Assembly (NCBI GenBank): GCA_031841125.1
Contig: CM063106.1
Location: 16,678,001-16,742,000, forward strand
Direction: 5' to 3'
DNA from: Acanthococcus lagerstroemiae
Taxonomy: Eukaryota; Arthropoda; Insecta; Hemiptera; Eriococcidae
Length of the DNA stretch: 64,000 nt
The translations under genes and the position numbers were made by a program. The notes under the pieces were generated by a model, which did no database searches, had not been told where the DNA came from, and saw only the letters and a list, made by a program, of their open reading frames with translations. Positions 30,763 to 42,060 of this stretch are shown in pieces (within the stretch, counting starts at the first letter, position 1; each line of letters opens with the position of its first letter).

Positions 30763-32355
30763 AAATTCCTCCCATTCTCCCCTTCCAACGAGTGGTAATG
30801 GAGGGGTTCAGCAACATCAAAATTCCCAGTGAGAACACTACGAATTATCAAAATAAGGGTTTCTTTAATCAAGACCCAACTTCGACTCGGATGCTGAGAT
30901 TTAAGTTCTACATACTTTTTAAGTGGGCGTAGTAAACTTGTCTTGAAAAATCAAGCAAAGTATCGAAGTCCATCATTTGAAAGTTCGTCTCATGTTGCCT
31001 CCAATGCACTTCGAGAAAATTTTAATTCTTTTTATGCTGTTGAAAAAGATTTTCCTTGTCTAATTTGGAATGTTAAATTAAATTTCTGATCTTGCCACAG
31101 CATGAGCCCCAAATTTCAATTTCCTAGTAAAAATGACTATTTAAAATATTTTCATAAGTTATCTTCACACACATCGTTATGGAGCGTATGCGAGGAAAAA
31201 TCACAAATTCGTTGGGGAAAAATTGAAGTTTCTCTTTCTTGGATCACACAGAGGGTCACGGAATACAACTTGAAATCCATAAAATGGACTTTACCTTGAA
31301 ATAAGAATCGAATAAGGGATAATCTTGATTAATTACTATTCTGATTATTACGAGTATATCAAATTTCTGAGCCTGAGCGGACTCCAATTTGGACGCCTCT
31401 AATTCAAATTTTCAGTGCTAGTACCTCAATTGCACACATTTTTACACGTAAAATGAAGCTAAGGGAAAAATATGAATCAAAGACTCACAATCAGCAACCT
31501 TGGCCACAATTTATCACTTTAAGCAACTTTTTAAATTTAAAATTCCGATTATCCTGGTTCTCAATATTTTATCTTTTGTTAATCGGTCAACTGACTCTTG
31601 GGAGATTTCTTTCATTAACACAGTATTTTTATTTTTCCTAGCAATTTTGCTTTAGACAAGCGTTTCCACGATTTATGTAAAGTTAATTTCTGAAATCCAA
31701 ACTGATGGTGTCATTTTGAGATCTCCAATTTCTACAAGAACTTTCCTACATTTTTTAGGTTGAATCAATTTTACCCTTTTATATCAGTCTTTTGACTCAC
31801 TACAAGGCACAGGGAGAAACCATTATGATTTTTTGTCACGAATTTATACGAATCGACTCTTCCTTTACACTGATTGGGTATGGCTTGCGAGGGGAACGGG
31901 GAAAAACAGTAAAAATAGTTGAATTCTTCACCTCGGTCGTTAAATTGATGCAACAATACTGCGTAGTATAGCCAGGGGTGTCGTGATCCCCTTGGTTCAA
32001 TGAAGAAGCCCTTAAAAATTCATTTTGTGAAGTTTAACATGAAAAGATGAGGAATTGACGTCTGTAAAATTCAGTAATTACTACCTCCAGTGACGTAAAT
32101 ATTTCTGAAAAATTGCCAATTTCAGAAAGTTCAAATTTAGGGACGGATTTGCAATTTAAAATAGATTGTCAACTAGGTTTCGGACCCTTGAAACTAACAA
32201 GCCGTCATCTGTGTATTTGATTTTCGACCCCTATTTACCTCGAATACCTTACAGTACGAGTATGTCATATTGTTGTGACCCATACTTACTATATTATTGG
32301 TACTGGCTGTCAGGCGGGCCACACCGTATTATACGTCATTCCCGATCCGGAGTGT
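30763..32355. other. Gene-free stretch
   Basis: AT-rich, with short frames of no recognisable family (65, 62 and 61 codons). 'TAGCCAGGGGTG…CCCCTTGG' at 31970-32005 looks like one end of a lost MITE. Words like 'AAGCAAAGTATCGAAG' near 30950 echo the 2.4-kb satellite. Confidence 0.45.
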
Positions 32356-32516
32356 CAGTGGTGGATACTTGGATACCGTGGGTCTGGGCACCCCCCTTCC
32401 CCCGAAATATCTAAATCTGTCTATAGTGACCTAAAGCTATTATGTTTCGTCTATAGCATTTTTCATTCGGAACCTTCTCCCCCCCCCCCCGAAATTGTTT
32501 TCTGTGTCCACTCCTG
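32356..32516. mobile_element. Candidate hAT-type MITE (161 bp)
   Basis: The ends CAGTGGTGGATACTTGG and (inverted) CAGGAGTGGACACAG enclose long C runs. The flanks CGGAGTGT and CGGTATAT agree at 5 of 8 bases, so the insertion is either old or the ends are slightly misplaced. Confidence 0.5.
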
Positions 32517-34119
32517 CGGTATATGGTGATACAAATGATAGACTTTAAAACCCCTCTCTGACACCATTCGATGTTTCCTTCTCTCAAAGCGAAATTTCAG
32601 TTTGGGGGATATAATGAGGACAGAATTTGAAGTCAAACACAATTCCCTTTCTCAGCTGCTGGATTTCTTACCGCGAAAAAGAAATGGTAGAAGTATACAG
32701 TGCATCTTTGCAGAATTACCTTTACTACTCCCCCGTCCCCCGTTGTCATAAAATGGCGCTTGTTCACCTTGGTTTCCGACTCCAATTCCCTTCTCTAGTG
32801 AGTATTAGGTTAGAAGAGAAAAGTGTTATCACCAGCGTTTTGTCCTGCCGCTCATGATTTCCGTGCGGCGCCTCTGCCAAGAAACGTTCACTCATTCTTT
32901 TGTAGTCCTACCCCTCAGCTGCTCATAGTCTGGTCGGAGACAGCATTAATTGTTATTTAAATGCATCTCTAAATCGATTTTTTTTAAATTAATAGTGGCT
33001 CCTGGTGGCTGACCGATGTGGCCAAAGAGACCAGAACACTCGTGTATTTTGTTCATCACCACGGAATTCGCGAATTCTGTCTGTTGTCTAGTCCCCGACT
33101 TTTCAACTTACTTTTTTCAAGGTCGAGTTTGACGTTTCTACTAATTCATTTTCTTCTATATTTCGGGCACGTATCGCAGTTTACAACGCCGGTCAACGTT
33201 TAAAAAACAATGTCCTTTTTCTAGGAAGAGGCCTCCTGTATCAGGGCAAACGTCCATTTTTCACGCTCCGTGTTGAAAGAAACAGTAAAGAATGAAAAGC
33301 CGGAGGGATGTTGGGTATTCTTGAACTGAAACAGGGTCAATGTATTTTAAAAATTTACAACACCGCAATAGAACCAGTAATCCGGCACCAAAGAAAGTAT
33401 ACAAAATGGTTTTGTGTAGGTCATTGTGAGTTTTTGTTGGGTTTGTTTTCCTTTGTAGGTATCGGTCCTTTTATAACAGTATTGGTATCGCTAAAAGCAT
33501 CATTTACTTTTTTCTTCGTTTTCTGGAACGCATTCTGTACTCTTACAAATTGTACAAAATGTTCGTCCTTTTTGTTAAGAACTCAGAAATGTCTCATAAC
33601 TGACGTTTATATTAGTTTAGAGTCTTGGAGGCGGCTTCATCTCTCCGATCATAAAGCAATATCCACCTTTCGATTACGAGATCCCGTTGTTTGTGGATGA
33701 AAGAGAAAAAACTGTGAATAATAGACTATATCGGCAACTATCGGGATGGTCTTGGGGGGGGGGGGGGTGGACGACAAAAAATCGACAAAAGAAAACTGAT
33801 TGTTAAAAAGTCTAGGTGAAATTCTCCCGCTAGAAGTTCTTAAAATGTGATAGTGTCTTTGAATGTTTGCAGTACTGCGAATGGAAGCCGATTCGGCCGG
33901 TAGGTGTGCTCTTGTTTCAGGAACAGAAGGTGGCATTTTTTCCCATTTGGTATGTTGATGCTAACATGTAGCTTAAGCCCCATTTTCACGATCGGTTTGT
34001 CAAACTCGCATGACATGCCACGAATGATAATATTACTCGTCAAATGATCGTTCATGCCAAGTGGACGGGTGGCTCTCTCCATTTCCACGGAATGGCGAAA
34101 ACAAGCACAACAACGACAG
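32517..34119. other. Unassigned stretch with a 130-codon open frame
   Basis: The frame 33308-33700 (plus, 130 codons) is among the longest in the window not explained by a repeat. Its middle third is hydrophobic and Phe-rich, with two possible membrane helices, and there is a Cys cluster 'LTNCTKC'. I recognise no family, there is no splice context, and overlapping minus-strand frames (33649-34181) are equally long. A G run lies at about 33755. I see no firm gene. Confidence 0.3.
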
Positions 34120-35035
34120 TCGTGAAGTCCCCCTGACAGGCTCCCCGACACAAATTCAGTGGTTGACATTTCCATGGACATTTATTTTTCTTCCAGCTAT
34201 GGCTATACTTGAGCGAAAACAGTAACTCCAGTCATGTGCTTATTGATCCTGATCTTTGCTGTGCCCTGCACGACTACAGTTCTTCTTCTTTTCTCTTCTC
34301 ACTTCCAGCTCAGTTCATCTCTCAGTTCTTCAGCTGTTCATGGTGACAATTCAGTTCAGTGGTTGATATTTCCATTTTCTTCCAGCCATGGGTGTACTTG
34401 AGCGAAAACTGTACCATGCCCCCCGACACAAAGCCAATCCGTTTGATTTAGCTCTTCATTGTGACAATTCAGTTCAGTGGCTGACATTTCCATGGAAATT
34501 CATTTTTCTTCCAGCCATGTGCTCATTGATCTTGATCTTTGCTGCGCCCTGCGTGACTACAGTTGGTAGCCGTGTTGTTGATAGAAATTTCCATGGAATT
34601 TTTTTTTAATAGGGTACGAAAACATATAAAATATTATAGTGTCTCTGCAGGAGACACGTACAGTTTGCAGCCCTGTTATTAATAGAAATTTCCATAAAAA
34701 TGTCAACCATTGAGGCACGGTTTTCGCTCAAGTATACTCAGTAGTATAACGTCATAGTAACAGTAGTGTGTCGGAGAGCATACCCCACCCCCACTACTGC
34801 CCCCAAAAACCTTTGCGGGAGCGTATTGAACAACTTCCCAAAGTTTCATGGCAATTGGATGAAAAGTGTGGTAAAGTCTGCAGCCGTGCTGTAAATAGAA
34901 ATTTCCAGGGAAATATGAAGGACACACACACCGACACACACATACATTAACAGAAATTTCCAAAGAAATATGAAGAACATACCGTACACGGACAGACAGA
35001 CAGACAAACATACATTCATTTTTATATATATAGAA
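34120..35035. repeat. Composite repeat: triplicated 'CAGTTCAGTGG' block and 'AGAAATTTCCA' block, tetranucleotide end
   Basis: 'AATTCAGT(TCAGT)GGTTGACATTTCC' followed by 'TTTTCTTCCAGCCATG' occurs three times (about 34153, 34350, 34462). 'GCAGCCNTGTTNTNAATAG' with 'AAATTTCCANGGAAAT' occurs about four times between 34560 and 34970. The end is CACA and GACAGACA simple repeats plus 'TTTTTATATATATAGAAGAT', the common tail of insect LINE/SINE copies. Parts are inverted. The frames across it are by-products. Confidence 0.6.
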
Positions 35036-35094
35036 GATTCTAGGCGCTGAGGCTTAGCCCCCCCCCCCAGTTTTCGCTCTATTTCCGCCCCTGG

Positions 35095-36112
35095 TCGTTA
35101 TCCTCCTCTGTCGTATATGCCTTACATAGCTCGCTGCTTCCATGTATTTCTCGAAACCACGGTTGTCCAAGATGAAAGTTGCATGCCACTAATCGACAGT
35201 CTGGATAAGAACTATAATTTCCGTGTCCATCTTCGTAACATTAAAAATACGACAGAGAGAAGCAGACTGCTGAATGTTCCACCAAAGTTATGACTGGTTT
35301 CTAATGACTTGCTCGAGTTATCTTACCTTAGGAAATATATAAACCTGCTTATTCATGTAATTTCACAGATTTTATGCAAGAATTTGTAACTTCAATTATT
35401 TCCCATTGTGCAAGCTTTTCCAAGTAAAAATTTTCCGATTTTCCTTCATTTTCTTCTCCTTGTATCCGCGCTAGATGCGACCCGTGGCTTATAAACGTAA
35501 ACAGTGAGACTGAATGGGTTAAGCTGTTGGAAAAGTAATGAGAAATTGCTGGCTTGGATATACACCGCCGCGGTTACGTTAAAATCGCGTGACTAAATGA
35601 ACTTTGAATAAAAAATCAGCAAGGTTGCCCCGTTAATGAATGTAAAAAGTTCTCGTTCATATCTGTACTTGATATCTTACTTCGGAGGAAAACAAAATGG
35701 AAGATCGTTCGAACGATATACATTAAAAGTGACATCGTTTAAACGTTCTCTTATTGCCAATTAAACGCAAATCGAACGCACTGTGCGGTCTTTACTATTA
35801 CGGCCTACGCGATGTCTTATTATGCGATGATTACAAAATAAAAAGTTAATTTTTATTTTCAAAAGTGTGTAATACGTTTGCGAGCCGGAGGTATAGGATA
35901 AGATTCATGTCGGATGCTGTAAGGGCCGCGTAATGTGACTGGAGTTCGAATACATCCGTGAAATTACAGCCATGTTGGTGACCGCCTCGTTATGGATGTG
36001 AGAATAACGGGCACCGTCTTAGCAGTGCACAAGCGAGAAGGTGAGGAATAATTAAAATCTTATAATACCGACCAAGCAAGCCGTAATTTATTCGAATATA
36101 AATAGGCCTGCT
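35095..36112. other. Gene-free stretch, partly unique and regulatory-looking
   Basis: 35700-35960 lacks repeats and has words such as 'CGAACGATATACATTAAAAG', 'CCAATTAAACGCAAAT' and several TTTATTA/TAATC cores. No coding or RNA gene is visible. A conserved non-coding element is possible but unsupported. Confidence 0.35.
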
Positions 36113-36149
36113 CGTGGTAGGCCGTACCAAAGCTATATCCAGAGATAGA

Positions 36150-36380
36150 TTTCAGAAAAAATTACTCGATTCCGACTCCTCAGATATCTCTGGAATTTCA
36201 TTCGATTCCGATTCCGGTAAAAAAGGAACCATGATTCCAAATTGTGGAATCGATTCGACCAAGTCTGGCTCAATTCTGGAATTGATTCCGGAATCGGTAA
36301 TTTCGGTTCCTAAACGCGAGAGAATCGCAGATTTCTAATTTCGGATCCGAATCTTGAATTCCGATTCGAGTTCTAATTAC
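36150..36380. repeat. Degenerate GATTCC/GGAATC low-complexity tract
   Basis: 'GATTCCG', 'GGAATC' and 'ATTCGATTCC' words repeat densely on both strands, giving a serine/isoleucine-rich artefactual frame (36114-36338). It is a decayed hexamer repeat. Confidence 0.65.
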
Positions 36381-36384
36381 AAAT

Positions 36385-36837
36385 TCAACTCATAATTTCG
36401 AGACCTATAGTGATAAGATCGTATCCAGGTACCTTTCTAGTACCAAGGCCTTTAATGATACCAACAACGTCACTGATAGTCATAGGTCTAAGAGTATTAC
36501 TACCACCAGGAGTGAGGATTCCATTATTTACATTCTGCTCATGAACCCTTGGCCAGTTTTTCGGCAAGAAGAGAAGAGGGCTAAGACAGCCCTAACAGCT
36601 TCCCCGACGTCTCTGTGGTAATGCTTGAAAGGGCGGATTCCAGGGCTCGGGTTGAGAGTATATGCTCATGAACAGGATAAGCTACAATAAAAATGGTCAC
36701 ATTATCAGCAAATACCTGAGCACCATGCACGGCAACTTATCGTATCTTTTTTGCACTCCTTCTAGGTTGTATGTAGTTGACTGATTTACTCGGTTTATCA
36801 TTAGCAACTCGTATGCTGCCTTAGATTTATACAACGC
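36385..36837 (-). pseudogene. R1/LOA-type non-LTR retrotransposon fragments, scrambled order
   Basis: Read on the minus strand, 36745-36640 gives 'AQVFADNVTIFIVAYP' and 'ESALSSI', the catalytic Y/F-A-D-D box with the last Asp lost. Further along, 36550-36390 gives 'PMTISDVVGIIKGLG' and 'KVPGYDLIT', the segment that in intact proteins precedes the reverse transcriptase core ('KKAPGxDxI'). The protein order is therefore reversed, so two separately broken pieces lie next to each other. The continuation of the FADD part ('DKTKITLF') is found on the opposite strand from 37190. Several stops are present. Confidence 0.6.
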
Positions 36838-37096
36838 GGAAAAGTTACTCATTTGCAACCCTCGGTTACCCTCAGATTACCCAAAAACCCATCAGTTACC
36901 CTTGGTTCTCCTTTAGTTACCCGGTTAACTGGCGTGATTTTGCGCATCCCGATGCGCAATCAGTTACCTTCTAGTTACCTGCGAAAAAGTTGCCCATTTG
37001 CAATCCTCGGTTACCCTCAGATTACCCAGAAACCTATCAGTTACTCTTGCTTCCCCTTTATTTACCCGGGTAACTCGCGGGATTTTGCGCATCGGA
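36838..37096 (-). mobile_element. Palindromic GTTACC-rich MITE, locus 2 (two units, minus)
   Basis: Two units in reverse orientation run from 'GTTACTCATTTGCAACCCTC' to 'GATTTTGCGCATCGG'. The inner junction 'TTTTGCGCATCCCGATGCGCAA' is an end-to-end join of two elements. GGTTACCCTCAGATTACCC and TTTAGTTACCCGGTTAACT words fill the interior. It lies precisely between two oppositely oriented reverse transcriptase fragments. Confidence 0.8.
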
Positions 37097-37189
37097 TAAC
37101 GAGCAAATTTCCGGGGACAAACACGGAATTGACGCGTTGGGGACTCCGATATGGGGGGGGGGATGGTGTGCGAAGAAAGGGTCATTGAT

Positions 37190-38250
37190 AAACCTGGACA
37201 AAACTAAGATCACTCTTTTCACTCACGAAACGGGCAAGAAGTTGACCAGGGTGCAATAGAAAGAAAGACCGTTAGTTCTTACAAGGAAGGGGAAGTACTT
37301 TGAAGTATATCTTGACGAAAAACCTTCCTGGAGAGATCACGTCCCGGAGAAAATATGAAAAGGGATTGAGGCTCTTTGGGCTTGCCGTAACTTTGTCGGC
37401 AGGACGTGCGATAGTGGTGGCTTATCGTCTGGGTCAACCAAACTTCCGGGTCTGAAAAATAGGTCATAGAAGGATACGGGAGATGGCGAAGTCGATGAAC
37501 AAAGGTTTTGGGATACCGAAGGACAGAATTGCAGTGGAACACTTCTTTGACAAGCTATACCGCGCAATGGTACCCATGCGGGAGGCACGGGAAAAGAGGA
37601 GTATGTGTGGTTTGCAGATGCCTCAAAAAATGCCCAAGGGCCAGGAATCGGAATTACAAATACAAAAGGCGCTGACAACTATTCAATGGCCCTGGATGAG
37701 GGCTTGCCACTACAGTGGTATTGGCAGACTCCAGCAGAAGAGCCTTGCTAATAAGCAGGCATATATCTATACAGAAAATCAAGCGATTGTTAAGGCACTA
37801 TCGGCTCACCAAATTACATCCTTGGTGGTGGGGGACTGCATTAACAAATTATAAACCTCTACTCAGGAGAACCATAACCATACTATGGACACTGGGGCAC
37901 TGCGGCATAAAAGGGAACATGATCGCAGATGAGCTAGCAAAGGAGGGCATAAAAATGAAGTTGGTAACGCCCAGGCCGTGTCTTCCCGTCGCATACAGCG
38001 TCATAAACTCCCATGTGAAGGTCGCAACGTCACCATACGCTGAATTCCTACTTGAGCTCGGTACTGGACATAGAGCCACAAAACACATGTGGTATAAAAC
38101 AGAACTAGCAAAAAGCAGCTTCTGTAGGCACTGTGGAGAAGCGGTGGAAACCTCGATTCACATCATCATTGGCCAATGCCCAGAAATAGCCGTGCAAGGC
38201 GTGAAGCATTAGGACGAGAGTATCCAGCACCCAATGAAGTTAACTGGATA
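37190..38250 (+). pseudogene. R1/LOA-type non-LTR retrotransposon, reverse transcriptase thumb, RNase H and zinc knuckle
   Basis: The collinear motifs are 'LDKTKITLFTHETGKKL', 'GKYFEVYLDEKPSWRDHV' (family form 'KYLGVxLD'), 'GIEALWACRNFVGRT', then an RNase H domain starting 'VWFADASKNAQGPGIGI' (family 'FTDGS', catalytic Asp retained as FAD). Next come 'TILWTLGHCGIKGN' with 'IADELAKEG', and the C-terminal 'CRHCGEAVETSIHI' with 'GQCPEIA'. An RNase H after the reverse transcriptase is found in the I, LOA and R1 groups. The exact clade is not certain. Stops and frame changes lie near 37250, 37360, 37480 and 37850. The 3' end leads straight into the 171-bp satellite. Confidence 0.85.
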
Positions 38251-38261
38251 GAACTCAATAG

Positions 38262-39165
38262 CTCCGTTCGTGAACGCGTTCCCATTTGCAAATGGAAGTT
38301 GACATCTTGGACAGTAGTCATTCCTCTCTGCGTTTTTGTTCACAAAATGAAACAAACGCGTTCCTGCCCGTTCTTGTTCATGTGAGAAGAAGAACGCGTT
38401 CACTTCATTGTTCTTGTTTGTAGAGGTGCTTCATTTGTGAACGCGTTCCCGTTTACGAACGGGAGTTGACATCTCTGACTGTAGTCATTCCTCTCTCTGT
38501 TCTCTGCATTCTCATTCACAAAATGAAACGAACGCGTTCCTGCCCGTTCTTGTTCATGTGAGAAGAAGAACGCGTTCACTTCGTTCTCGTTTGTGGAGGT
38601 GCTCTGTTTGTGAATGCGTTCCCGTTTGCGAATGGAAGTTGACATCTCTGACTAGTCATTCCTCTCTCTATTCTCTGCGTTCTCGTTCACGAAATGAAAC
38701 AAACGCGTTCCTGCCCGTTCTTGTTCATGTGAGAAGAAGAACGCGTTCACTTCGTTCTCGTTTGTGGAGGTGCTCTGTTTGTGAATGCGTTCCCGTTTGC
38801 GAACGGAAGTTGACATCTCTGACTAGTCATTCCTCTCTCTATTCTCTGCGTTCTCGTTCACGAAATGAAACAAACGCGTTCCTGCCCGTTCTTGTTCATG
38901 TGAGAAGAAGAACGCGTTCACTTCGTTCTCGTTTGTGGAGGTGCTCTGTTTGTGAATGCGTTCCCGTTTGCGAATGGAAGTTGACATCTCTGACTAGTCA
39001 TTCCTCTCTCTATTCTCTGCGTTCTCGTTCACAAAATGAAACAAACGCGTTCCTGCCCGTTCTTGTTCATGTGAGAAGAAGAACGCGTTCACTTAGTTCT
39101 TGTTTGTGGAGGTGCTCCATTCGTGAATGCGTTCCCGTTCACGAACAGGAGTTGACATCTCTGGT
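38262..39165. repeat. 171-bp tandem satellite (~5.2 units) with AACGCGTT palindromes
   Basis: The word TGAAYGCGTTCCC starts at 38271, 38438, 38611, 38782, 38953 and 39124. The last three periods are exactly 171 bp (57 codons), which keeps a 214-codon frame open (38558-39202) with a 57-residue repeat. Each unit has palindromic GAACGCGTTC and AAACGCGTTCC sites. The Arg/Ser/Cys-rich 'protein' is explained by the repeat and is open by virtue of divisibility by three. The array begins at the 3' end of the retrotransposon fragment and may derive from its 3' UTR. Confidence 0.9.
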
Positions 39166-39456
39166 CTTTAACAGCAACCTGAAGAAAAGTCACAAGGTCT
39201 GAGCATTCGGCGCATACAGAATCACCACACAAAAGAAAATGATCACTCGATTGCATTGACCATTCCGAGACATATTCTTTGATCAACTGGAAACGGTGGA
39301 CAGGAGGTCTTCTTTGAGTTAAGTAGCTGGGGAGTTTAGCTTGGACTTATCTGCTGAACAGCGGGTGTCTGATGCCAACCATATTGTGCCTCAATAATCA
39401 GGTCTCAGTGGAGACGAAGGAAGGTAGTAATTTGTTTTGTAAGCTAATCTACTGAC

Positions 39457-39575
39457 ACTAAGTGTCAATTGGTGGAACACATGGCGATGCACGCATGCCA
39501 AACTGGCTTTCCAGACACTGCATCTCTGGTCCCGGGAACTATCTTTTCAAGTATTGCATCAGTGAGAACTGATCA
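39457..39575 (-). repeat. Dispersed GC-rich retroelement tail, copy 3 (minus)
   Basis: The reverse complement reads 'CACTGATGCAATACTTGAAA', 'GATAGTTCCCGGGACC', 'CCAGTTTGGCATGCGTGCATC' and 'GCCATGTGTTCCACCA', the same block order as the 15.75-kb and 40.09-kb copies. It is oriented away from copy 4, with GC-rich sequence between their 5' sides. Confidence 0.75.
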
Positions 39576-40087
39576 GCGTGATATGGCCGTCAATTGATCC
39601 CGACGGCGGAAACATGAGCGATAGCCACGGCGTGATCAACCGTCTCGCGCCGGACACCTTAGTTCCGGAAATGTTGAAGAACGGAAGCGGATGGCACCGG
39701 GTATCGGCCTTTGTCTCGACCATCATGAAGAAGAAGAAGATGTAGACAGAGTGGTCGAGAACGAGGGCCGACGGACAAAGCTCGACCCACGCCATTGAAC
39801 ACAATAACTCTGTATCATCGTAGAGGAGCAGCTGCAGTTGCTGTGGATCCCCAGTAGGGCTCATCCGCCATTGCTACCTTCCTGCGTCGTCACGTGTACC
39901 AAGACGAAGAGGTGAGGGATGAGTGAAGAAGCGGGTCCGGCCGTGATGTACCCAAATTCCAGCTTAGTGCTGGATGAGCGTTATACCTCGGTCAGTAAGG
40001 GGTGCCATGGTGGCCCTTGCAGGACACCGCGCGCCGGAAGCGGAGCGGTAAAATGATGGCTCAGGCCGGCCTCAAAGCGTCCCTCCG
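39576..40087. other. GC-rich interval between two divergent retroelement tails
   Basis: About 510 bp clearly richer in G+C than the rest of the window. It probably holds the 5' continuations of the two flanking repeat copies. A 101-codon minus-strand frame (39559-39864) has no recognisable domain. A GAA trinucleotide run lies at 39725-39740. Confidence 0.4.
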
Positions 40088-40190
40088 GCCACTGCTGCGA
40101 TACTCGAAAGGGTAGTTTCCAGGGCCGGCGGTGCAGTCTCTCAAATGCCACTTAGGCATGCGTGCATCGCCATACATCTGCCACCGGACA
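40088..40190 (+). repeat. Dispersed GC-rich retroelement tail, copy 4
   Basis: 'CACTGCTGCGATACTCGAAAG', 'GGTAGTTTCCAGGGCCGG', 'GCCACTTAGGCATGCGTGCA' and 'CGCCATACATCTGCCACC', collinear with copies 1 and 3. Confidence 0.75.
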
Positions 40191-42060
40191 TTGTATCAGT
40201 GACTCTAGGGAGCATATGTCTTCATAATACTAAATGTATAGGCAGTTCAAATCGTGTTTATCTGTTTATGTTGTGTCCTTGCGTCAATGGCTGACCACCG
40301 CGAAGCCTGCCAACTGTCCGATGAAACGAGAAAGTGGTCGAGCTTTCAACATGGAAAGTCTGCGGCTAGGTATCGAGTTACAACGGCGCCTTTTCCTCGG
40401 CCAGATTTAACGCCTGGCACGCAGATTGATTGCTGACGGTTGGGAAACCGGTGCTGGCTCTGCGTCTGCATTCGCGTTAATATATCAGATTTTTTTCAAA
40501 CACGTCACCACGTGTTAATCTCGTTATAAATTTCGTACATGGCGTATATCGCGGTTCCCGTAAACCGGTAACCGGACACGCTACTCGATATTAGAATAAG
40601 TCATTAATTAAAACCAACGAAGCACGCTTCAAAAATTAAATTAGCATCTTCACGGCTGCGTATATTCCTCTTAGATTTTTTTTTTTAAACATAATGAAAA
40701 AGGAATAAAGGTATAAGTGATTATCGCAGCGGGCTTTATAACATAAAACTCATAAATGTGGGCGACTAAAAACGTTGGTTTTGTTTCGCCTTCAAAATTG
40801 CTTGTGCTCTGCGCGTTGTATCATGATTCGACCGCTGCGGGGATTCGTGCCTGCAGCCGCGGGAGTCCGAAGACCACTTCCTTCCGAAATAAATTCTTTG
40901 TTTCATAAATTTATTGCTACTTCTTTTTGACAATATTGTTTTATCGTTACGTTATAATCTCGTATCCAACAATATCTTTACGACTTGTACAACATCGTTT
41001 AAATACGATAATTGACTTACGTTTTTATCACTGTTCTATTGTCGACTTCCATGTCATTTTTCTTGTCGCGGCTTTCAAATTAATTTTCACGGTTTGGCTT
41101 CATTTATGCGGCATTTTTTCGGCCCGCTGCTCCAAGCCGAGCTCGACATTGTTTGCATCTATTCGTGGTTACATGATAACCGGCCATTTATCGTTTGGTA
41201 CCTCTCGTTAGTGATTTTGACCGAAGTGAAAAAAGTTCAAATTGGTTTCGCTGACGCGGGTTTACCATAATGTTTATGCGTTTGGCGTCGTGGAATGATG
41301 AAGGGGACACTTAAGTGCAGGACATGAAATATTGGATTGCCTTTTTTTTTCTTCAACTATTTGCACGAAAAGTTCTCAAATAGGCACATTATAAGTAACA
41401 ATTTGACATGCCTTCTGGCTGAATTGGTGGATAACGTAGCACGTTCTGCAAACATGTTTTTAGACACGGTGTGAACATCTTCACGGCCTAATAATTTTTA
41501 TGGTCGGGTAGTAGTAGCCGAGCCTATTGAAATCGCTTTCTTATTTTTCTTTTTCAGTAGCGTTCATTGATCCGAGCACAGTTCAGTTCAGTGACGAGTC
41601 ATTTCCGATGTGTGAAGCCCAATTAGTAGAAAATTAAAAACAAGCAGCTTCGCTACTCGAAGAGGGTCGACTGGAAAAGCCAACTCTCCACTCCTATGTG
41701 CCTTTAATATTCAAAATCAGTTCAAAGCTGAAAACTGCGAAGCTGCAGACTATGTACTCGTAGTTGCACAGCAAAGTGCAAAGATGAAGATCAATAAGTG
41801 ACTTTCTGTGAAGAGAAGGACCTGTCTGCAAATGACACTCAAATTTAAATGAAATGGATTCGTTATTATTTAATTCAACCAAAATACAAGTAGCATCTTG
41901 GTAAATCTCCTTCTGCTAAAGGCGAAGGAAGAATTTTATTTCGATTCAAATGAGAAATTTTATTTCGATTCAATAAAAGTATGCAATTTGATCAGGAATA
42001 ACTACGATTATTACCAATATCAGAAATACATTTGTTCCTCATAACGATGTAACTCAACAT
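40191..42060. other. Gene-free stretch with unique, regulatory-looking parts
   Basis: 40480-40900 and 40920-41300 share nothing with the repeats in the window. They contain clusters such as 'AAACCGGTAACCGG', 'GCGGGCTTTATAACATAAAAC' (TTTATNA cores) and 'TAAGTCATTAATTAAAACC'. A 94-codon frame (40927-41211) is not recognised. No RNA gene. Confidence 0.35.

Noticed and set aside
38262..39165. CRISPR array
   Set aside because: Units are contiguous 171-bp tandem copies without unique spacers, in a eukaryotic setting.
38558..39202. 214-codon Arg/Cys-rich repeat protein
   Set aside because: The frame exists because the satellite period (171) is divisible by three. Composition follows the DNA repeat, and the first units have other periods (167, 173).
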